The notes: generated by a model from the sequence alone, not told the origin. DNA of 64,000 bases from Clostridium sp. 1001271B_151109_B4 (GCF_015670405.1 NZ_JADPBQ010000009.1:46239-110238); one strand, 5' to 3'; positions 27,983-38,300 are shown, counted from the stretch's first letter. Numbers and translations: made by a program.

Positions 27983-28156
27983 TCGTTTCACCTCTAAAAC
28001 CTTAAATATATATTTTTATAAGAAAAGATGATTAAAAGTTAAAATATTAATTATATATTTTATAACTAAACTATATAATAACTTATTTAAAAAATAACTA
28101 TTTCAATTAATATTACAACTTTCAAAACATCTTTTTTCTATATAACTAATTGTTTT

Positions 28157-28984
28157 TTATCCCTTAGTTCCCCCCATTGAGATACCATTCATAATCTTCT
28201 TGTGTAAGAACAAGTAAATTATAACTATAGGCATTGTAATTATCGTTGAAGCTGCCATTAATAATTCATATCTATTTCCAACATCTGATTGGAATGCAGT
28301 TAATCCATTTGCAAGCAATCTCATGTTATCACTATTAGTTACTAATAATGGCCATAAGAAAGCATTCCATGAATTTATACCAACTAAAATACATATTGTT
28401 ATTATTGATGGCTTAGCCATAGGTACAACTATTTTCCATAAGAATTTCCAATCACTTGCTCCATCAACTTTTGCCGCATAATAAAGTTGCTTTGGAATCT
28501 TTAAGAAGAATTCTCTAAGCATATATATGTATAATACATTAGCCATATATGGCACAAATAATGCGCTATAACTATCTATCATCTTTAATGCTGAAATAGT
28601 CTTAAAGTTCGTTACTATAAGAACTTCACCTGGAATCATCATTGAAGCTAAGAAAATTGAAAATATTAAATCTCTTCCCTTAAATTCAAGATGTGAAAAA
28701 GCAAATGCTGATAAAATAGCAATTACTACAGTTGTAACAATACTTAAAGCTGTTACTATTATTGTATTTATAAAATATCTTCCAAAAGGAGCCATTGAAA
28801 ATGCTGTGCTAAAATTACTCCATATAAACTTATCAGGCACCATAGTTGGCGGCGTTTGAATAACTTCAAAGCTTGATTTTAATGAAGATGCTATCATCCA
28901 ATAAAATGGAAATAGCGTTATTATAGCAAAGACAACTAATAAGAAGTATTTAATGGCTGCTTTTATATTATTCCTACTTTTCAT
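28157..28984 (-). CDS. ABC transporter permease (MalG/UgpE type)
   Basis: The 275-residue product has six predicted membrane segments and the EAA loop of importer permeases (AAKVDGASDWKFLWKIVVPMAKPSI, about 165-190). It opens with an FPFYWMIASSLK motif typical of the second permease of carbohydrate importers. AAGAGGTG precedes the ATG. It lies 11 bases after the other permease gene, so the two form the membrane channel together. Confidence 0.93.
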   Translation of the reverse strand: MKSRNNIKAAIKYFLLVVFAIITLFPFYWMIASSLKSSFEVIQTPPTMVPDKFIWSNFSTAFSMAPFGRYFINTIIVTALSIVTTVVIAILSAFAFSHLEFKGRDLIFSIFLASMMIPGEVLIVTNFKTISALKMIDSYSALFVPYMANVLYIYMLREFFLKIPKQLYYAAKVDGASDWKFLWKIVVPMAKPSIITICILVGINSWNAFLWPLLVTNSDNMRLLANGLTAFQSDVGNRYELLMAASTIITMPIVIIYLFLHKKIMNGISMGGTKG

Positions 28985-28995
28985 CTTTACACCTC

Positions 28996-29862
28996 TTAGT
29001 AATGAATCTTATTACGCGCTACAGTTTTTTGAACTAAAGTTACTGTTAATATAATAACTAAAAGAACAACAGAAGCTGCAAATGCTAATGGGAAATCCTG
29101 ATCTCCATAGAATCTATCTATTATATATCTAACCACCGTTGATACTGCACCATCTAAAGTACGTCCTCCAAATAGAACATAAACTTCCGTATAAACTTTA
29201 AATGAAGCAATTAAACTAATAACATATGTATATGCAATCATAGGCGAAACTAATTTAACAGTTATTTTTCTAAATATTGTTCCGCTAGTTGCTTGGTCAA
29301 TCTTAGCAGCTTGATAATACTGTGGATTAATTGAAGCTATCCCAGTTGTTAATATTAACGTATTAAAAGCCAAACTTTTCCAAACAGCAAATATTATTAA
29401 TGCTATCATCGCATACTTCGGATCATTTAACCAATTTATTGAACTAATTCCAATTTTATTTAAAATAAAGTTAATTACTCCATATTCTGAGTTAAATAAC
29501 CATGACCACACTATTCCTATTGCAACAAGAGATGTTACATATGGTAAGAAATATATACTTTGGAACATTCCCCTTACTTTTTCATTTTTTATGTTTGCTA
29601 GTGCATTTGCAATTAATAAAGATATAATTACTGATAATGCTGGTACAATAGCTGCATAAATTACTGTATTAAATAAAGATTGCAAAAATCTTTTATCTTG
29701 GAATAGGTATTTGTAAGATCCAAACCCAAAAACAAATCCTTTAGCTTTTGTTTCATCAAAACTAAAAATAATAGTATTTATTATAGGATAAAATACAAAT
29801 ACACCTAATATTATAAGAGCAGGCAATAAGTATAAATATCCTTTTCTATTTTTCTTTAACAT
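28996..29862 (-). CDS. ABC transporter permease (MalF/UgpA type)
   Basis: The 288-residue product has six membrane segments (first at about 10-30, YLYLLPALIILGVFVFYPI) and an EAA loop (YYQAAKIDQATSGTIFRKITVKLVSPM). Its start codon overlaps the end of the ATPase gene by a few bases (ATGTTAA), so the two are translationally coupled. It pairs with the next permease. Confidence 0.93.
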   Translation of the reverse strand: MLKKNRKGYLYLLPALIILGVFVFYPIINTIIFSFDETKAKGFVFGFGSYKYLFQDKRFLQSLFNTVIYAAIVPALSVIISLLIANALANIKNEKVRGMFQSIYFLPYVTSLVAIGIVWSWLFNSEYGVINFILNKIGISSINWLNDPKYAMIALIIFAVWKSLAFNTLILTTGIASINPQYYQAAKIDQATSGTIFRKITVKLVSPMIAYTYVISLIASFKVYTEVYVLFGGRTLDGAVSTVVRYIIDRFYGDQDFPLAFAASVVLLVIILTVTLVQKTVARNKIHY

Positions 29863-30899
29863 TTTGCTATGAACTCCTCACTTTCAGAGTCAAATACATA
29901 ACTCTTACCATTTTTAGGCTTAATAGTTAACTCTTCACCTTCATCAATAAAGAATTCTTTATCAACTAACATTTTATATGTTTTTCCTTTATGGTCTAAA
30001 GTTAATAATCTTTCTCTACCTAATATTTCTACTGTAACTACCTTAGTTTGAAGTCCTTTTTCTGCAACTTCAAAATCTTCAGCTCTTACTCCAAGTATTA
30101 CCTTATTCTTATTTTTTGGTAAGTTCTCAATTGTTAAAGTATCTAAAGTTCCTACTCCATCTTTTAAATCAATGTCAATAAAGTTCATTTCTGGACTTCC
30201 TATAAATGAAGCAACAAACTTATTAACTGGATTCATATAAATATCCGTTGGTGATGAAACTTGTTGTATTGCTCCATCCTTCATTAATACTATTTCATCT
30301 GAGATGCACATAGCTTCTTCTTGGTCATGTGTTACAAATATAGCCGTAACCCCTGTTTCTTTTTGAATTCTTCTTATTTCTTGTCTTGTTTCAACTCTTA
30401 ACTTTGTATCTAAGTTTGATAAAGGTTCATCTAAAAGAAGAATATCTGGTTTCTTTGCTAAAGCTCTTGCAATTGCAACTCTTTGCTGTTGTCCTCCTGA
30501 AAGCTGAGCTGGTTTCTTTTCTAATTGATCAGCTATTTTTACTATCTTAGCAACTTCAACTACTCTTTTTTCAGCTTCTTCCTTATTCCACTTTAAATTT
30601 TTTAAAGGGAATAATATATTTTCTCTTACTGTCATATGTGGATATAGTGCATAGTTTTGAAAAACAAGCCCTATTCCAAGTTGTTCCGGTTCTAAACCTG
30701 TTACATCTTTATCTCCAAAAAATATTTTTCCACTAAAAGGCTTGTGTATTCCTGAAATTGTAAACAACGTAGTAGATTTTCCTGAACCAGATGGCCCTAA
30801 TAATGAAACTAGCTTGCCTTTTGGTATTTGTAATGTAACGTCGTTAATTGCCTTAAAGTCCCCAAATTTTACAACTAGGTTTTCTAGTCTTATTCCCAT
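29856..30899 (-). CDS. ABC transporter ATP-binding protein (UgpC/MsmX type)
   Basis: The 347-residue ATPase has Walker A GPSGSGKST (33-41), the signature LSGGQQQR, Walker B ILLLDEP and the switch His in FVTHDQEEAM. A C-terminal TOBE/OB regulatory domain spans about 240-345. This length and tail are those of ATPases of carbohydrate and glycerol-3-phosphate importers. It is the first gene of the four-gene operon. TGAGGTG precedes the ATG. In Firmicutes one such ATPase may serve several importers. Confidence 0.94.
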   Translation of the reverse strand: MGIRLENLVVKFGDFKAINDVTLQIPKGKLVSLLGPSGSGKSTTLFTISGIHKPFSGKIFFGDKDVTGLEPEQLGIGLVFQNYALYPHMTVRENILFPLKNLKWNKEEAEKRVVEVAKIVKIADQLEKKPAQLSGGQQQRVAIARALAKKPDILLLDEPLSNLDTKLRVETRQEIRRIQKETGVTAIFVTHDQEEAMCISDEIVLMKDGAIQQVSSPTDIYMNPVNKFVASFIGSPEMNFIDIDLKDGVGTLDTLTIENLPKNKNKVILGVRAEDFEVAEKGLQTKVVTVEILGRERLLTLDHKGKTYKMLVDKEFFIDEGEELTIKPKNGKSYVFDSESEEFIAKC

Positions 30900-31337
30900 T
30901 GATAATTCACCTCATATTTTTCTAATACAATAATAAAAATGCATAAACATTTTTTCGCACCGTTACAGAATACGACATTTCATTGATGTTTGTCAACATT
31001 TTTCCTTTATGTATTATCCTCATTTTTTTATGTATTTTATTCTAATTAATTTCCTTGTAATAACTTTGGGAAACATTGGATTATATTTTTTCTTTTTCTT
31101 CCAAATTACGCCCTTGTTACTTACATATTTTATCTTTTCCTAAATACTTTAAATTTATGTTTACCATTTTTTCACTTAATAAAGTTTTGCTTTTTTTATT
31201 TTTACTGCCATATTCAAATTTTAATTTGAACTTTACCTACTATAATCACTTTCAATCTTTGCTCAAAAAATTTGATACATATTTAACTTTTTAGACACAC
31301 AACAAAATTATCCAATATTATTAAATTTGTAATAACA
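30900..31337 (-). promoter_or_regulatory. Non-coding stretch with the ABC-operon promoter
   Basis: On the minus strand TTGACA (30991-30996) and TATTCT (30967-30972) are 18 bases apart and should start the ABC transcript at about 30960. The rest of the stretch (31000-31337) is AT-rich, with a short palindrome TTCAAATT/AATTTGAA near 31215. A plus-strand open frame at 31076-31294 lacks a ribosome site and has the hydrophobic, biased composition of chance frames. Nothing else is recognised. Confidence 0.65.
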
Positions 31338-31487
31338 TTATTTTGATAATCTATGAAGTATATCTCCAACTCTTTTTTCAACGCTTTTATAACAATACTT
31401 ATAAGAATTTTTAAACCAATTAAGATTTTCTAAAACAGCATCGCAAGCAATAAATGTAATAATGGCTATATGATCCCATCTATTCAT
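31338..31487 (-). CDS. Small 49-residue protein, unknown
   Basis: A short gene begins at the ATG at 31487, which is preceded by ATGAGGAATATTTTT (GAGGA well spaced). It encodes 49 residues starting MNRWDHIAIITFI and ending VGDILHRLSK. The composition is protein-like: a hydrophobic first third with one Cys, then a charged amphipathic helix with Trp and several Tyr. I recognise no family. It lies between the divergently read ABC operon and plsY, far from both. Confidence 0.55.
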   Translation of the reverse strand: MNRWDHIAIITFIACDAVLENLNWFKNSYKYCYKSVEKRVGDILHRLSK

Positions 31488-31666
31488 AAAAATATTCCTC
31501 ATGATATTTATTTTATACTATATTATATGTTCTTTATTTTTTTGTTGCCATTGAAACTTCCAAAACACTCCCAATCTTTTCTATACTTAAAAAACTAAAT
31601 AATCCTTGCATATTTTAACATTCTTAAATATTATATTTATGTAAAGATATATATAAGGAGGTACCC

Positions 31667-32257
31667 ATGTTACCATTACTAATTATTTTTTCTTATTTAA
31701 TGGGATCAATTCCAACAGGCTATATTTTAGTAAAAAAGACTCTAAACAAAGATGTAAGAGATTACGGAAGTGGAAATATAGGCGCAACTAATGTAAAAAG
31801 AGTTGCCGGGGACAAGCTTTCAAAAATCACTGCAATTTGTGATATGTTAAAAGCTGTTATTCCTGTTTTATTAACAAGAATTTTAATTTGGACTGATATT
31901 CTACATACTAATGAAAGCTTAAGTTTATCATTAGTTGCTATAGCTGCTATATTGGGTCATAATTACACAATATTTTTGAAATTTAAAGGTGGTAAAGGTG
32001 TTGCTACTTCTGCTGCTGCATTCATGGTTGCATTGCCAATCCCATTTCTAATTACAGCAGTTGTGTTTTTTGGTTTAAAACTATTTACTAAAATAGTTTC
32101 TATACGCTCATTATCTGCTGGCGTAACTTTATTTATTTCAACTTTATTGCTCGGGTATGACAAATACTATGTATGTGCAACCTTGTTTGCTTGCATACTT
32201 GTTTTTTGGAGACATAAAAGCAATATTGTAAGATTAGCTAAAGGTCAAGAAAAGTAA
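31667..32257 (+). CDS. plsY: Glycerol-3-phosphate acyltransferase PlsY
   Basis: The 196-residue membrane enzyme transfers the acyl group from acyl-phosphate to glycerol-3-phosphate, the first step of phospholipid synthesis. The motifs GSIPTGYILVK, DYGSGNIGATNVKR and GHNYTIFLKFKGGKGVATS, which form the active site, are all present, with five hydrophobic segments. AAGGAGG precedes the ATG. It is followed by a strong terminator, so it is transcribed alone. Confidence 0.97.
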   Translation: MLPLLIIFSYLMGSIPTGYILVKKTLNKDVRDYGSGNIGATNVKRVAGDKLSKITAICDMLKAVIPVLLTRILIWTDILHTNESLSLSLVAIAAILGHNYTIFLKFKGGKGVATSAAAFMVALPIPFLITAVVFFGLKLFTKIVSIRSLSAGVTLFISTLLLGYDKYYVCATLFACILVFWRHKSNIVRLAKGQEK

Positions 32258-32267
32258 ATCTATATAA

Positions 32268-32307
32268 AAAAACACTGAGATTTGTTATTCAGTGTTTTTA
32301 TTTTTTA
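32268..32307 (+). terminator. Terminator of plsY
   Basis: A perfect 11-bp stem (AAAAACACTGA at 32268-32278, TCAGTGTTTTT at 32289-32299) is followed by a T-rich tail. Confidence 0.9.
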
Positions 32308-32316
32308 GGAGGTTAT

Positions 32317-32577
32317 ATGACTTTAAAATTTATTTATCTTTTATTAGTAAACCTATTACTATTCATTTTAATGGGTATCGATAAAAGAAAAGCAATTACA
32401 AATAAATGGCGAATAAAAGAAAAAACACTCTTAATATTATGCCTTTTAGGCGGAAGTATGGGTGGAATAATAGGAATGTACACCTTCAGACATAAAACTA
32501 AGCATTTAAAATTTAAAATTGGTTTTCCAGTTATTTTTGTAATTCAATTAATAGTAGTATTATATACTATAAAATAA
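32317..32577 (+). CDS. DUF1294 family small membrane protein
   Basis: The 86-residue product has two or three hydrophobic helices. It also has the DUF1294 pattern: MGIDKRKAITNKWRIKEKTLL, GGSMGGIIGMYTFRHKTKHLKFKIGFP. Family members are small inner-membrane proteins with no established role. A TTTTTTAGGAGG site sits at the end of the plsY terminator tail, so translation starts immediately after it. It may be expressed by read-through or from a promoter within plsY. Confidence 0.85.
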   Translation: MTLKFIYLLLVNLLLFILMGIDKRKAITNKWRIKEKTLLILCLLGGSMGGIIGMYTFRHKTKHLKFKIGFPVIFVIQLIVVLYTIK

Positions 32578-32579
32578 AA

Positions 32580-32605
32580 GACGTTGCATTTTTTATTGCA
32601 ACGTC
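32580..32605 (-). terminator. Hairpin after the DUF1294 gene, T tract on the minus side
   Basis: A perfect 9-bp stem GACGTTGCA (32580-32588 with 32597-32605) follows the plus-strand gene. The plus strand after it reads CCATAATC, whereas the minus strand continues TTTTATTTTAT. It has the polarity of a minus-strand terminator. Confidence 0.5.
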
Positions 32606-32765
32606 CCATAATCAATCATTAGTTACATAAGTAACTAAGTGATTATAAATTTATATTATCCTATTATTAATTTTTTATTCATTATTTATTCTTATATTTT
32701 AAATTGTACAACCTTTAAATTTATATTATAATTATAGAAAAACTTATATAATTAGGGGTGATTAT

Positions 32766-33188
32766 ATGAACTTTTTAAATGGTACTTATGGATTTGATTT
32801 ATTATCTATAGTACTTGTTTTATTATCTTTTATACTTAATATATTTGATATCACAAGAGCTTTAGGCATTATTGTCTTTGCATATGCAATATATAGAGCT
32901 TTTTCAAAAAAAATATATAAAAGGAAAGAAGAATACAATGTATTTTATACATACACAAATAAACTATTAAATAAATTTGGTAAATCTATTCCTTATAACT
33001 TACAAAACTATGATTTAAATAATATTTCATTTTTATTTGATAGAATTAAACAAAAGTATACCCAATTTCGTGACTATAAAATTACTAAATGTCCTAAATG
33101 TGGTCAAAAGCTAAGACTTCCAAGAAAGAAAGGTAAAATTGTTGTTACCTGCAAAAAATGTTCTACAAAATTTGATTTTAGGACATAA
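32766..33188 (+). CDS. Membrane protein with C-terminal zinc ribbon
   Basis: The 140-residue product has two N-terminal membrane segments (about 10-30 and 32-48), a charged helical middle and a C-terminal zinc-ribbon, CPKCGQKLRLP ... VVTCKKCSTKF, with four cysteines spaced as in small metal-binding domains. Similar clostridial proteins are annotated only as zinc-finger membrane proteins. Taking membrane topology into account, the ribbon probably faces the cytoplasm. It is a monocistronic gene with a strong terminator. Confidence 0.75.
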   Translation: MNFLNGTYGFDLLSIVLVLLSFILNIFDITRALGIIVFAYAIYRAFSKKIYKRKEEYNVFYTYTNKLLNKFGKSIPYNLQNYDLNNISFLFDRIKQKYTQFRDYKITKCPKCGQKLRLPRKKGKIVVTCKKCSTKFDFRT

Positions 33189-33192
33189 AACA

Positions 33193-33236
33193 AATAACCT
33201 TTAGCAAAATTTATTTTGCTAAAGGTTATTTTGTTT
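33193..33236 (+). terminator. Terminator of the zinc-ribbon gene
   Basis: AATAACCTTTAGCAAAA (33193-33209) pairs with TTTTGCTAAAGGTTATT (33214-33230), followed by TTGTTT; it is a 17-bp perfect stem. Confidence 0.9.
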
Positions 33237-33304
33237 CATAAATAATTAATATTAATATGTGGGATACTAATATTACATAATTTTATTTTTCTATGGAGGT
33301 TATT

Positions 33305-33454
33305 ATGAAAAAAATATTATTAATTATCCCATTATTATTTATAAATTTATCTTTTAATTGCATTAGTACATACTCTACTAAAGTATCAAATAAAAATATT
33401 CAAAGTACTGTTTATACTCCTAAAAGTGTTCCTTCTAAATGGTGGTATAATTAA
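33305..33454 (+). CDS. Small exported peptide ending in KWWYN, unknown
   Basis: A 49-codon gene starts at the ATG at 33305, behind ATGGAGGTTATT. The product begins MKKILLIIPLLFINLSFN, a short signal-peptide-like segment, and ends in SVPSKWWYN. The middle is Thr/Ser/Lys/Asn rich. It has its own intergenic space upstream and a terminator right after the stop. Small size, export signal and aromatic C-terminus suggest a secreted peptide, possibly a signalling or surface peptide, but no receptor gene is adjacent and no family is recognised. The Cys after LSFN does not fit a lipobox. Confidence 0.6.
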   Translation: MKKILLIIPLLFINLSFNCISTYSTKVSNKNIQSTVYTPKSVPSKWWYN

Positions 33455-33457
33455 TTT

Positions 33458-33479
33458 AAAAGGGTTTTTACCCTTTTTA
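33458..33479. terminator. Terminator between convergent small-peptide and methyltransferase genes
   Basis: AAAAGGGT (33458-33465) pairs with ACCCTTTT (33470-33477), followed by TT on the plus strand and by T-rich sequence on the other. It overlaps the methyltransferase stop. Confidence 0.7.
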
Positions 33480-34283
33480 TGTTATTATAGGCTTTTGCCC
33501 TTTTGCAATTAAATTCAAAAAAATTATTGTACAATTCTCTCTTTCTTTTTTGTCACAGCACATTTTCATTATCTTGCCTAACCTAGGATTATTCATACTA
33601 ACAATTTTGATTAATTCTGGAGGAACATTATCAATTCCAATAATATTCTTTATTCCAACTAAATCACTATGAATTGTTACAGCTTCAAAATCTAACTTAT
33701 CAAACCCTTCATATTTTAAAATTTTCAAAAGTTTTCTCCCAATTTCTCTGTTCCATTTAGCTCTTCTCTCTATTTGACTTATAAACCCTCTTCCACTTTT
33801 AAATAACATATCAGGTTCACTTACCCCATAAAGTCCTCTATCTGAATCAATAATTGCCACTATTCCACCTGGTTTCAACAATTTATATATTTCTCTTGTT
33901 GCAGCTAAAGGCTTTTCTAAATGTTGATATACAAATCTGCAAATAATAAAATCAAAAGAATTTTCTTTTAATCCACTATTCAAAATTGATCCATACTTAA
34001 AATTTAATCTTTCAATAGGATATTCTTTTAATCTATCCTTTGCTATAGACAATAAGTTTTTATCTATTTCTAAAGCTGTTATTTTACTATTAGGCAAATT
34101 TTCTAACAATAACTCAGTGTATGCTCCTGACCCAGAGCCAACATCTAATATTTTCATTCCATCCTTTAAACCTAACCATTTCAAGGTTCTAAACTCTTTA
34201 TTCCATCCTAGCTTAGCTTGGGTTTCTAATCTATTTACCTCATTGTTCAATCCAATAATATCATAAATTGAATTATAACTCAC
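33477..34283 (-). CDS. SAM-dependent class I methyltransferase
   Basis: The start is GTG behind AAAAGGAGA. The 268-residue product has the Rossmann methyltransferase motifs: ILDVGSGSGAYTELLL (about 58-73), ITALEIDKNLL, and FDFIICRFVYQHLEKP with the post-II motif KLLKPGGIVAIID. The C-terminal third is extra and does not name a substrate. It lies alone between convergent and co-directional genes, upstream of nothing related. Confidence 0.88.
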   Translation of the reverse strand: MSYNSIYDIIGLNNEVNRLETQAKLGWNKEFRTLKWLGLKDGMKILDVGSGSGAYTELLLENLPNSKITALEIDKNLLSIAKDRLKEYPIERLNFKYGSILNSGLKENSFDFIICRFVYQHLEKPLAATREIYKLLKPGGIVAIIDSDRGLYGVSEPDMLFKSGRGFISQIERRAKWNREIGRKLLKILKYEGFDKLDFEAVTIHSDLVGIKNIIGIDNVPPELIKIVSMNNPRLGKIMKMCCDKKERENCTIIFLNLIAKGQKPIIT

Positions 34284-34357
34284 TTTAATCTCCTTTTAAG
34301 ATTACTTACATATATCTTATGATGAACATATTATATTGGTTCATTAATAATTGTTTT

Positions 34358-35269
34358 CTACAATATAAAATTAAGTAGTATTGGAAATGTAATAAGTGAA
34401 AATAATGTTGTTATAAATACAATTACTGCAGAATATTCACTTTCCTTATCAAAACATTCTGCCAATATAGATGTCATTGCAGCAGCTGGCATTGCAGTGA
34501 CTATTATTAAAGTTTTGCTCACTACAGAATTATCATTAATTATTCTAAAAATTATGATTAATATACATGGCATAACTACTAATTTCAAAAATGCACTATA
34601 ATATATAGTCTTATCCTTCAAATAAGAAATTATTTTTGCATTTCCAAGTATAACACCAACTATTATCATAGATAATGGTGAAGTCATATCTCCTACTAAA
34701 TCTAACGTAGAAGATAAAACACTAGGAATATTGATACCAAAAATCATAATTATTAATCCAATAACTACTGCAATTATGGCCGGATTTAATAACACTTGTT
34801 TTATATCATCTTTTTTCATTTTCCCATTAAATAAAACAACTCCATATGTCCATAAAAAAGCAGTAAAAAACAAATTAAATATAGAAGCATATATTACTCC
34901 TTCATTTCCATATATACTAAAAACTATAGGAAATCCTATAAATCCACAATTAGAAAATACATTTGCAAACTGTAATATTATTTTTTTCCCTTCCTTAATC
35001 GGTACAAGAAATATATATGATACAACTATTGAAATAAGTAAAACTAATGGACTATATATAAAGCATTTAATAATGCTACTTTTTAATTCATCACTTAAAT
35101 CAAATATAAACGATGATACTACAAGACATGGTAATGTAATTTTAAGAAGAATATTGGTTAATCCCTTATTTATTTCCTTAGTTATTATTTTCATCTTAGC
35201 CGAATATACCCCAACTAAAATTATTAAAAATAATGATATCACTCCATTAACTATAACTGATAAATTCAT
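34358..35269 (-). CDS. AEC-family transporter (auxin efflux carrier-like)
   Basis: The 303-residue membrane protein has about ten hydrophobic helices in two repeats. It has the family features ITLPCLVVSSF near the first discontinuous helix and ANCGFIGFPIV (an Asn-Cys-Gly motif), with MPAAAMTSILAE in the second half. Bacterial AEC members carry out malate or other carboxylate exchange. The substrate is not readable here. GAGGGG precedes the ATG. It lies between polC's terminator region and the methyltransferase. Confidence 0.88.
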   Translation of the reverse strand: MNLSVIVNGVISLFLIILVGVYSAKMKIITKEINKGLTNILLKITLPCLVVSSFIFDLSDELKSSIIKCFIYSPLVLLISIVVSYIFLVPIKEGKKIILQFANVFSNCGFIGFPIVFSIYGNEGVIYASIFNLFFTAFLWTYGVVLFNGKMKKDDIKQVLLNPAIIAVVIGLIIMIFGINIPSVLSSTLDLVGDMTSPLSMIIVGVILGNAKIISYLKDKTIYYSAFLKLVVMPCILIIIFRIINDNSVVSKTLIIVTAMPAAAMTSILAECFDKESEYSAVIVFITTLFSLITFPILLNFIL

Positions 35270-35320
35270 TCATTCCCCTCCATTCTTTTCCAACCTAATT
35301 ATTATACAATGAAAAAGATA

Positions 35321-35362
35321 AAAAAGACTAATTATTTTATGATTTCTCATAAATAATTAGCC
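35321..35362 (-). terminator. Terminator of polC
   Basis: On the minus strand GGCTAATTATTTATGA pairs with TCATAAAATAATTAGTC (one bulge, GAAA loop), followed by TTTTTTA. Confidence 0.88.
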
Positions 35363-35378
35363 TTAATTATTTATACTA

Positions 35379-38300
35379 TTAAAATAATGATAATTGGTTA
35401 GTTTCAGACATGCCTTCTAAGCAACCATGATTACTTAATGTTTCAATTACAGTTTTTGAAACCTTTGATCTTAATCTTAAATCTTCCTTAGAAATAAACT
35501 CTCCATCTTTTCTTGCTTCTGCAATAGATTTTGCAGCATTGACTCCAACTCCTTGTAATGAACTTAAAGGAGGTCTTAGTGCATTATCTATAATTAAGAA
35601 TTTTGTTGCATCAGATTTATATAAATCTACTTTTAACATTTTAAATCCTCTTTTGTACATTTCAAAAGAAAGTTCTAATACGGTCATCAACCCTTTATCT
35701 TTTACAGTTGCTTGATTTCCCAGCTCATATAATTCTTGAAGTCTTGCATGAACTGCAGTCTCACCCTTACATATTAAATCTGCATCAAAGTCATCAGCAC
35801 CTCTAACCGTAAAATATGTTGCATAATATGCTAATGGATAATATACCTTATAATACGCAACTCTCACCGCCATCATAACATAAGCAACAGCATGGCCTTT
35901 AGGGAACATGTATTTTATTCTTTTACATGATTCTATATACCAATCTTCAACATTATTTTCTTTCATGGTCTTCTCAAACTCTTCTGTTAATCCCTTACCT
36001 TTTCTTACACTTTCCATTATTGTAAAGGCTGTTTTAGGAGCAACACCCTTATACATAAGATAAACCATGATATCATCTCTAGTTGCAATACAATCTCTTA
36101 AGGTAGTATATCCTTCCTTAATAAAGTATTGGGCATTATTAAGCCAAACGTCAGTACCATGTGAAAGTCCTGATATTCTTACTAAGTCTGAAAATGTTTG
36201 TGGTTGAGTATCAACAAGCATTTGACGAACAAATTTAGTTCCAAACTCAGGTAAACCATATGAACCAACTTCACATTCTAGCTCTTCTTTTGTAACACCA
36301 AGAGCTTCAGGTGATGTAAATAAAGACAGTACTTTTTTATCATTTAAAGGTATAGTCTTAGGATCTAATCCAGTTATATCTTGTAACATTCTAAGTACTG
36401 TCGGATCGTCGTGCCCAAGTATATCTAACTTAAGCAATCTACCTGAAATAGAATGATAATCAAAGTGTGTTGTTGTAACGTCAGATGTTGGATCATCTGC
36501 TGGCCTTTGAATAGGTGTAAAATTATATACATCTGTATAATTAGGTACAACCATTATCCCCCCTGGATGCTGACCAGTAGTTCTTTTAATCCCTGTACAA
36601 CCAATTGTCAATCTTTCAATTTCTGCTTGCGATACTACAAGTCCTTTTTGATCTAAATACTTTTTAACAAATCCATATGCAGTTTTTTCTGCTACTGTAC
36701 CAATTGTTCCCGCTTTAAATACATATCCCTTTCCGAATAATACCTCTGTATACTTATGAATATCTCCTTGGTTATCTCCAGAGAAATTTAAATCTATATC
36801 TGGTTCTTTATCCCCTTCAAATCCTAAGAATGTTTCGAAAGGAATATCATGACCATCTTTAATATATGGCACTCCACAATCTGGACAGTCCTTATCTTCA
36901 AGATCGGCACCTGAACTAACAGATCCATCTAAGAAAAAATGAGACTTTTTACATTTTGGGCAAACATAATGAGGCGGTAATCCATTAACCTCTGTTATAT
37001 CAGACATTGTTGCAACAAAAGATGAACCAACAGATCCTCTTGATCCAACTAAATAACCGTCTGAATAAGATTTAGCAACTAACTTTTGAGCAATTAGATA
37101 AAGAACCGCATAACCATTATTAATAATGGAGTTTAACTCTTTATCTAGTCTCTTTTGTACCACCTCTGGTAAAGGATCACCATAAATAGAGTGCACCTTG
37201 TTCATAGTCATATTTCTTATATCATCATCCGCACCTTCAATTTTAGGAGGATATGTTTCATCTGGAATTGGTTTTAAATTTTCCTCAACTGAGTCAGCAA
37301 TTGCTGTAGGATTTTTTATTACTACTTCTTTAGCAATATCACTTCCTAAATAAGCAAACTCCTTTAACATCTCCTCTGTAGTTCTAAGATAAAGAGGCGC
37401 TTGATTATCAGCATCTCCAAATCCCTGTCCTGCCATTATAATTCTTCTAAACGCCTCATCTTGAGGATCTAAAAAATGAACATCACAAGTTGCTACAGTA
37501 GGTTTATTAATTTCCTTTGCTAAATCATATATTTTTCTATTAATATCTTTTAGCTCATCTTCATCTTTTACTGAACCTTTTTCTATCATATAAGCATTAT
37601 TAGCAATAGGCTGAATCTCAACATAATCATAAAAACTCATCACTTCTTTTATTTCTTCATCACTTTTTCCACCAACTACTGCTCTATAAACTTCACCAGC
37701 TTCACAAGCCCCACCAATAATAAGTCCATCTCTCATTTCCATTAGCCTAGACTTTTTAGTTCTAGGTCTTCTAAAGAAATTATCTATATGAGCTTCAGAT
37801 ACTAGTTTATATAGATTTCTAATTCCGGCTTGAGTTTTAGCTAATATAATTATGTGATAAGTAGGTAATTTTTTAATATCAACTTTTTCTAAAAATACTT
37901 TATTCAATTCTGAAAGAGTATTAATTTCTAACTCTTCCTTAATTTTTTTAATACACTCAAGTAATATATCTCCAGTTGCCTTAGCATCATCTACAGCCCT
38001 ATGGTGGCTTTCAAGCTTTATCCCTAAATGCTTTGCTACAATATTTAATTTTACAGATTTTAATTCTGGATATAAAAATCTACATAACGGTACTGTATCA
38101 ACTACAGTTGGTTCAAATTTCAAACCTAAATCATTACAATTTTTAGAAATAAAACTACAATCAAAGCTAGCATTATGCGCAACAACTACAGAATCACCTA
38201 TAAACTCTAAAAATTTAGGAAGTATGTCTTCAATTGATTGTGCATACCTAACCATATCATCATTAATTCCAGTTAATTCTATTATTTTATATGGTATAGG

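Noticed and set aside
30940..30980. Possible cre site around the ABC-operon promoter (TGTAACGGTGCG)
   Set aside because: It deviates at the central CG and misses several consensus positions, so it is not called.
31076..31294. A 72-codon plus-strand open frame in the gap before plsY
   Set aside because: It has no ribosome site and a biased Phe/Leu/Tyr composition typical of AT-rich non-coding DNA.
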